A DNA stretch of 55,324 nucleotides from contig JAIPMN010000588.1 in the NCBI GenBank assembly GCA_020650975.1, positions 1-55,324 on the forward strand, given 5' to 3'. Source of the DNA: Apostichopus californicus (Eukaryota; Echinodermata; Holothuroidea; Aspidochirotida; Stichopodidae). The notes below the pieces were generated by a model. It worked only from the letters and a program-made list of their open reading frames with translations. It searched no databases and had not been told where the DNA came from. Of this stretch, positions 53,501 to 55,324 are shown piece after piece. The position numbers and the translations under genes are program-made. Position 1 is the first letter of the stretch, and every line of letters begins with the position of its first letter.

Positions 53501-54979
53501 TATGAGACCTTCAAAGTCCTCTGTCAAAAGGTAGGGTCCTAAAATACCTCTTGCAAGGCACAACCCCTTTCATTAACCCAAGTCCACACCCTCCTCTAAA
53601 TGACATGCTGTTTACTACTTTTTGTATCAATTATAAACCAAAGAATTGTGTTTGAAGTTTTGAAAGTTTGTAAAGTTGTCAAGGGAAGAATTATCCAATG
53701 AAAACATTGGAAATGTTGTAACAATTCATGCAAATCACTAATAAGTGATACATAGTCAGATGTATCAAGTCATTGTTGATTGTAACAAGTCACACTTGTA
53801 AGTCAGTTGTAATAAGTCAGGCATTTTAACTTGTCCTCTCTGTCAAAGTTGAAATGACCGGAAAGTTTTTGTGACGTTTCTCACCGATAAAGCGAAGCCT
53901 GGTCTAGTTTTCTAATCTAGCTTAGCAAAATGAATGTAACAAAAAAAGTATCCTTTACAAGGCAAAAGGGTAAGATAATTTGATGACATTATTTCTGTGT
54001 TGTTTATTTTATCGAATGTATGTTATTTGCTCGCCTGCAAAGAATGCCTTCAAGTTCCATCCATTTATGAATTAAAGTTTGCATAGAAATGACTGAACTA
54101 TGATGCTAGTGATCACAGATGGATATTATTAGGATCTTTCTTAGGATACTTTCTTTCTTTTTTCTTCTTTGGATAGAGAGAGAGAGAGAGAGGTAAGTGT
54201 GGAGGTGGTGGGTGAGGAGAGGTTAAATAATTTGGTAATCTATATCTACATTAGTCACGGACAGATTTCCGTCTCAATAAATGAGTTTGTTCTGTCGTGA
54301 AAGGATTTATTCGACATCTTTAAATCCTTTAGAAGTTGTTAGTTTGTTTATTTCTTTTATCAGCAAACGAGAGACTAAGAGAGAGAGGGAAGAACGAGAG
54401 TTACGGGAGAGATTAGAGGCGGACAGATTAGCCGAGCAGCAGGCACTGTTGTCACAGCAACAGTCACCGTATGAACCGCAGTCGGACTCCAAACTAGAAG
54501 AGTACGTCAACGCCGTCACGGATGAAATACACCCGTTACCGACCACCAAGGAACAGGTCGTAGGTCTGGCACAGTAAGTTGATTTTCTGTGAGAAAAGTT
54601 GAAAGGAAGTAAAAGGGTAACATCAGGGGGGTAGATAATGCTACACTTATACAGAGAGATAGGGAAAAAATGTCTTATACTGGTTGAAGAGAAAATTGTC
54701 ACTATTCACTCTCATTGTAGTTGTCACTGTCAGTTCTAGCAAAAAGGTAAGTTCGTAGGTAAAACTGTTGTCAGGATTTATCTTATGATCATTTTACTGT
54801 TTCCCTTTTTCATCAGATTTGTCAGTCAGAAAATGGGAGGCAGTATCGAGCGAGGGCAGCTTTCAAATTTCAGCTACGAGTTATCTATTAGTCAGCTGAA
54901 GTACGAGTTGAAGAACAACATCATTCCAATCGGCAGGATAGACCGCGGGATCCACTACCACAGAGCACTTCTATATAAG
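41545..54979 (+). CDS. ARMC3: Armadillo repeat-containing protein 3 (partial: C-terminal exons lie beyond the window)
   Basis: ARMC3 is an armadillo-repeat protein linked to cilia and sperm flagella. Coding exons: 41584-41631, 42453-42570, 43254-43379, 44130-44198, 44794-44995, 45724-45892, 46707-46890, 47312-47464, 48475-48760, 49677-49749, 50704-50840, 51989-52157, 53055-53155, 53432-53530, 54364-54573, 54817-54979. They total 2307 nt (769 residues), in phase throughout. ATG 41584 (MGKKVKKEAE) matches the conserved family start; an acceptor at 41544 suggests 41545-41583 is 5'UTR and that a leader exon lies upstream. Residues about 17-520 are consecutive ARM repeats (e.g. LLELGAVERLLKHI, GLEPLLDLLKSEYPVIQ, NGVEPLIGLLSS, GGLPPLLKLLESGNQEVRRAA). 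A charged linker (KRETKREREERELRERLEAD) follows, then the start of the C-terminal EDR1-like/transglutaminase-fold region (MGGSIERGQLSNFSYELS, RGIHYHRALLYK). Human ARMC3 has 872 residues, so about 100 are missing at the right edge. Exon 14 has a CAGCAG tandem acceptor. Confidence 0.95.
41950..42435 (+). repeat. Intronic duplicated unit with CA microsatellites (ARMC3 intron 1)
   Basis: TGTTTATGAGTTAAATGAAG and CACCAAACAG recur at about 41960 and 42098, each followed by a (CA)n tract. A third partial unit (CCATAGATAAAAATTTACAA, AAGAAGAAGTTA, ATATGAATGTTGC) at 42360-42435 matches 42030-42075 and runs to just before exon 2. Confidence 0.85.
44620..44662 (+). repeat. Poly-C run and (CTTGC)n tract in ARMC3 intron 4
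   Basis: A run of Cs is followed by several TTGCC repeats. Simple sequence about 130 bp before exon 5. Confidence 0.9.
46436..46510 (+). repeat. Dispersed repeat C, copy 2
   Basis: An ATAATAATAAATAAT tract followed by TAGGCGCTTTACAAAACC. Resembles 49785-49855. In ARMC3 intron 6. Confidence 0.5.
47109..47284 (+). repeat. 88-bp tandem duplication in ARMC3 intron 7
   Basis: Two copies of the unit beginning CAGGCTGTGATTTTATT, at 47109 and 47197. The junction creates a cryptic acceptor-like CTCTTGCAG at 47191-47199. The real exon 8 acceptor is at 47311. Confidence 0.92.
48073..48434 (+). mobile_element. tRNA-derived SINE, second family (ARMC3 intron 8)
   Basis: The tRNA-like head has box A TGGTCAAGTGG (48083-48093) and box B GGTTCGAGCCC (48127-48137), most like a tRNA-Ser/Leu head (GTGGTTAAGGC). 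A conserved-looking central block follows, GTGTCCTTGGGCAAGGCACT, of the kind found in SINE central domains; I cannot assign a named domain. The tail is ATCAAGAATCAAGAA. It ends about 40 bp before exon 9. The acceptor stem does not pair, so it is not a functional tRNA. Confidence 0.88.
49785..49855 (+). repeat. Dispersed repeat C, copy 3
   Basis: (AAT)n then TTATATAGCGCTTAATACAG and AAGTGCTTTACAAAG. This AT-tail plus GCGC-core form is shared with 46436-46510. In ARMC3 intron 10. Confidence 0.55.
50402..50540 (+). repeat. Short tandem repeat, AACAAAATATAAGTC unit
   Basis: About eight imperfect copies of a 15-16 bp unit in ARMC3 intron 10, decaying toward the right. Confidence 0.93.
50930..51003 (-). 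repeat. Dispersed repeat A, copy 5 (fragment)
   Basis: Reverse complement of the family's first part: TTTTACACATTCTCTTACAC, AGGCTCTCTAGTGGATAAGC, GTTTGCTAACAGTTTAATTT. In ARMC3 intron 11. Confidence 0.85.
51123..51320. mobile_element. Small MITE with 16-bp perfect terminal inverted repeats
   Basis: CCAGTTGGGACAATTT (51123-51138) and its exact complement AAATTGTCCCAACTGG (51305-51320) bound 198 bp. No clear target duplication was found. In ARMC3 intron 11. Confidence 0.75.
52186..52553 (+). mobile_element. MITE family E, copy 3 (ARMC3 intron 12)
   Basis: TTAA (52186-52189), AGGGTGTGAAGACTCGCGC, a 360-bp body, GCGAGTCTTCCATGCCT, TTAA (52550-52553). The best-preserved ends of the family. Starts about 28 bp after the exon 12 donor. 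Confidence 0.9.
52765..52832 (+). repeat. Simple repeat, GTTATGAAT-like
   Basis: ATGTTATG/GAATGTTATG units repeated about six times in ARMC3 intron 12. Confidence 0.9.
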
Positions 54980-55324
54980 GTATATGACAACAATAATACT
55001 ATGATAATATGTAGGGGGTGATAGGGGTGTGAAATTAATCTTGTGGGAATACACTGAGGGATCCACTATCACAGAGCACTACTATATAAGGTATGTGACA
55101 ACAATATCACAATGATAAGATGAAAGGGAGGGGGGGGGGGATAGGGGTGTGAAATTGATCTTGTGGGTATAGACTGAGGGATCCACTACCACAGAGCACT
55201 ACTCTATAAGGTATGTGACAACAATAATACTATGATAATATGTAGGGGGTGATAGGGGTGTGAAATTAATCTTGTGGGAATACACTGAGGGATCCACTAT
55301 CACAGAGCACTACTATATAAGGTA
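54946..55324 (+). repeat. Minisatellite (111-120 bp unit) containing the ARMC3 exon 16 end and its splice donor
   Basis: The unit begins within the exon (GGATCCACTACCACAGAGCA, then CTTCTATATAAG), crosses the donor (gtatatgac), and continues through GTAGGGGGTGATAGGGGTGT and GAAATTAATCTTGTGGG to the next copy. Copies of TCCACTA begin at 54951, 55062 or so, 55182 and 55293, so the periods are about 111, 120 and 111. The array runs off the window. Each copy keeps AAG then gta. Confidence 0.95.

Noticed and set aside
54307-54702. 131-residue minus-strand ORF, the longest ORFs in this part of the window
   Set aside because: Antisense shadow of ARMC3 exon 15; its Ser/Cys runs come from reversed charged codons.

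Overview
This is eukaryotic nuclear DNA from an AT-rich animal genome. The genes are split by GT-AG introns and the spacers are full of SINEs, MITEs and minisatellites. The best fit is a marine invertebrate deuterostome, perhaps an echinoderm; this rests on the look of the proteins and repeats and was not tested. There is no prokaryotic operon structure.

Layout. (1) About 1-18.5 kb is gene-poor. It holds a low-confidence four-exon candidate gene on the minus strand (1501-5407), an exon-like stretch on the opposite strand (5494-5641), two tRNA-derived SINEs, a hAT-type MITE with a perfect 8-bp target duplication, several copies of a palindromic dispersed repeat, and a foldback element inserted in a tandem repeat that carries perfect DR1 motifs. 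(2) 18541-33854 (+) is a complete long-chain acyl-CoA synthetase of the ACSL3/4 type: 13 coding exons, 709 residues, every junction in phase. (3) 33855-37750 is the 3' flank and spacer. (4) 37751-39882 (-) is SDHAF2, the mitochondrial factor that flavinylates succinate dehydrogenase: 4 exons, 144 residues. (5) 39883-41544 separates SDHAF2 from its divergent neighbour. (6) 41545 to the right edge (+) is ARMC3: 16 coding exons seen, 769 residues, with the last C-terminal exons beyond the window.

The three firm genes do not form one pathway. ACSL activates fatty acids, SDHAF2 matures complex II, and ARMC3 is a ciliary/sperm armadillo protein. The most unusual structural signal is that four exon-intron boundaries have been locally tandem-duplicated: the starts of ACSL exons 4 and 6, the end of ACSL exon 11, and the end of ARMC3 exon 16. 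Each case leaves partial exon copies, with or without the splice site, next to the real exon. One ACSL copy keeps an intact acceptor followed by an in-frame stop. The ARMC3 copies form a minisatellite of splice donors that runs off the window.
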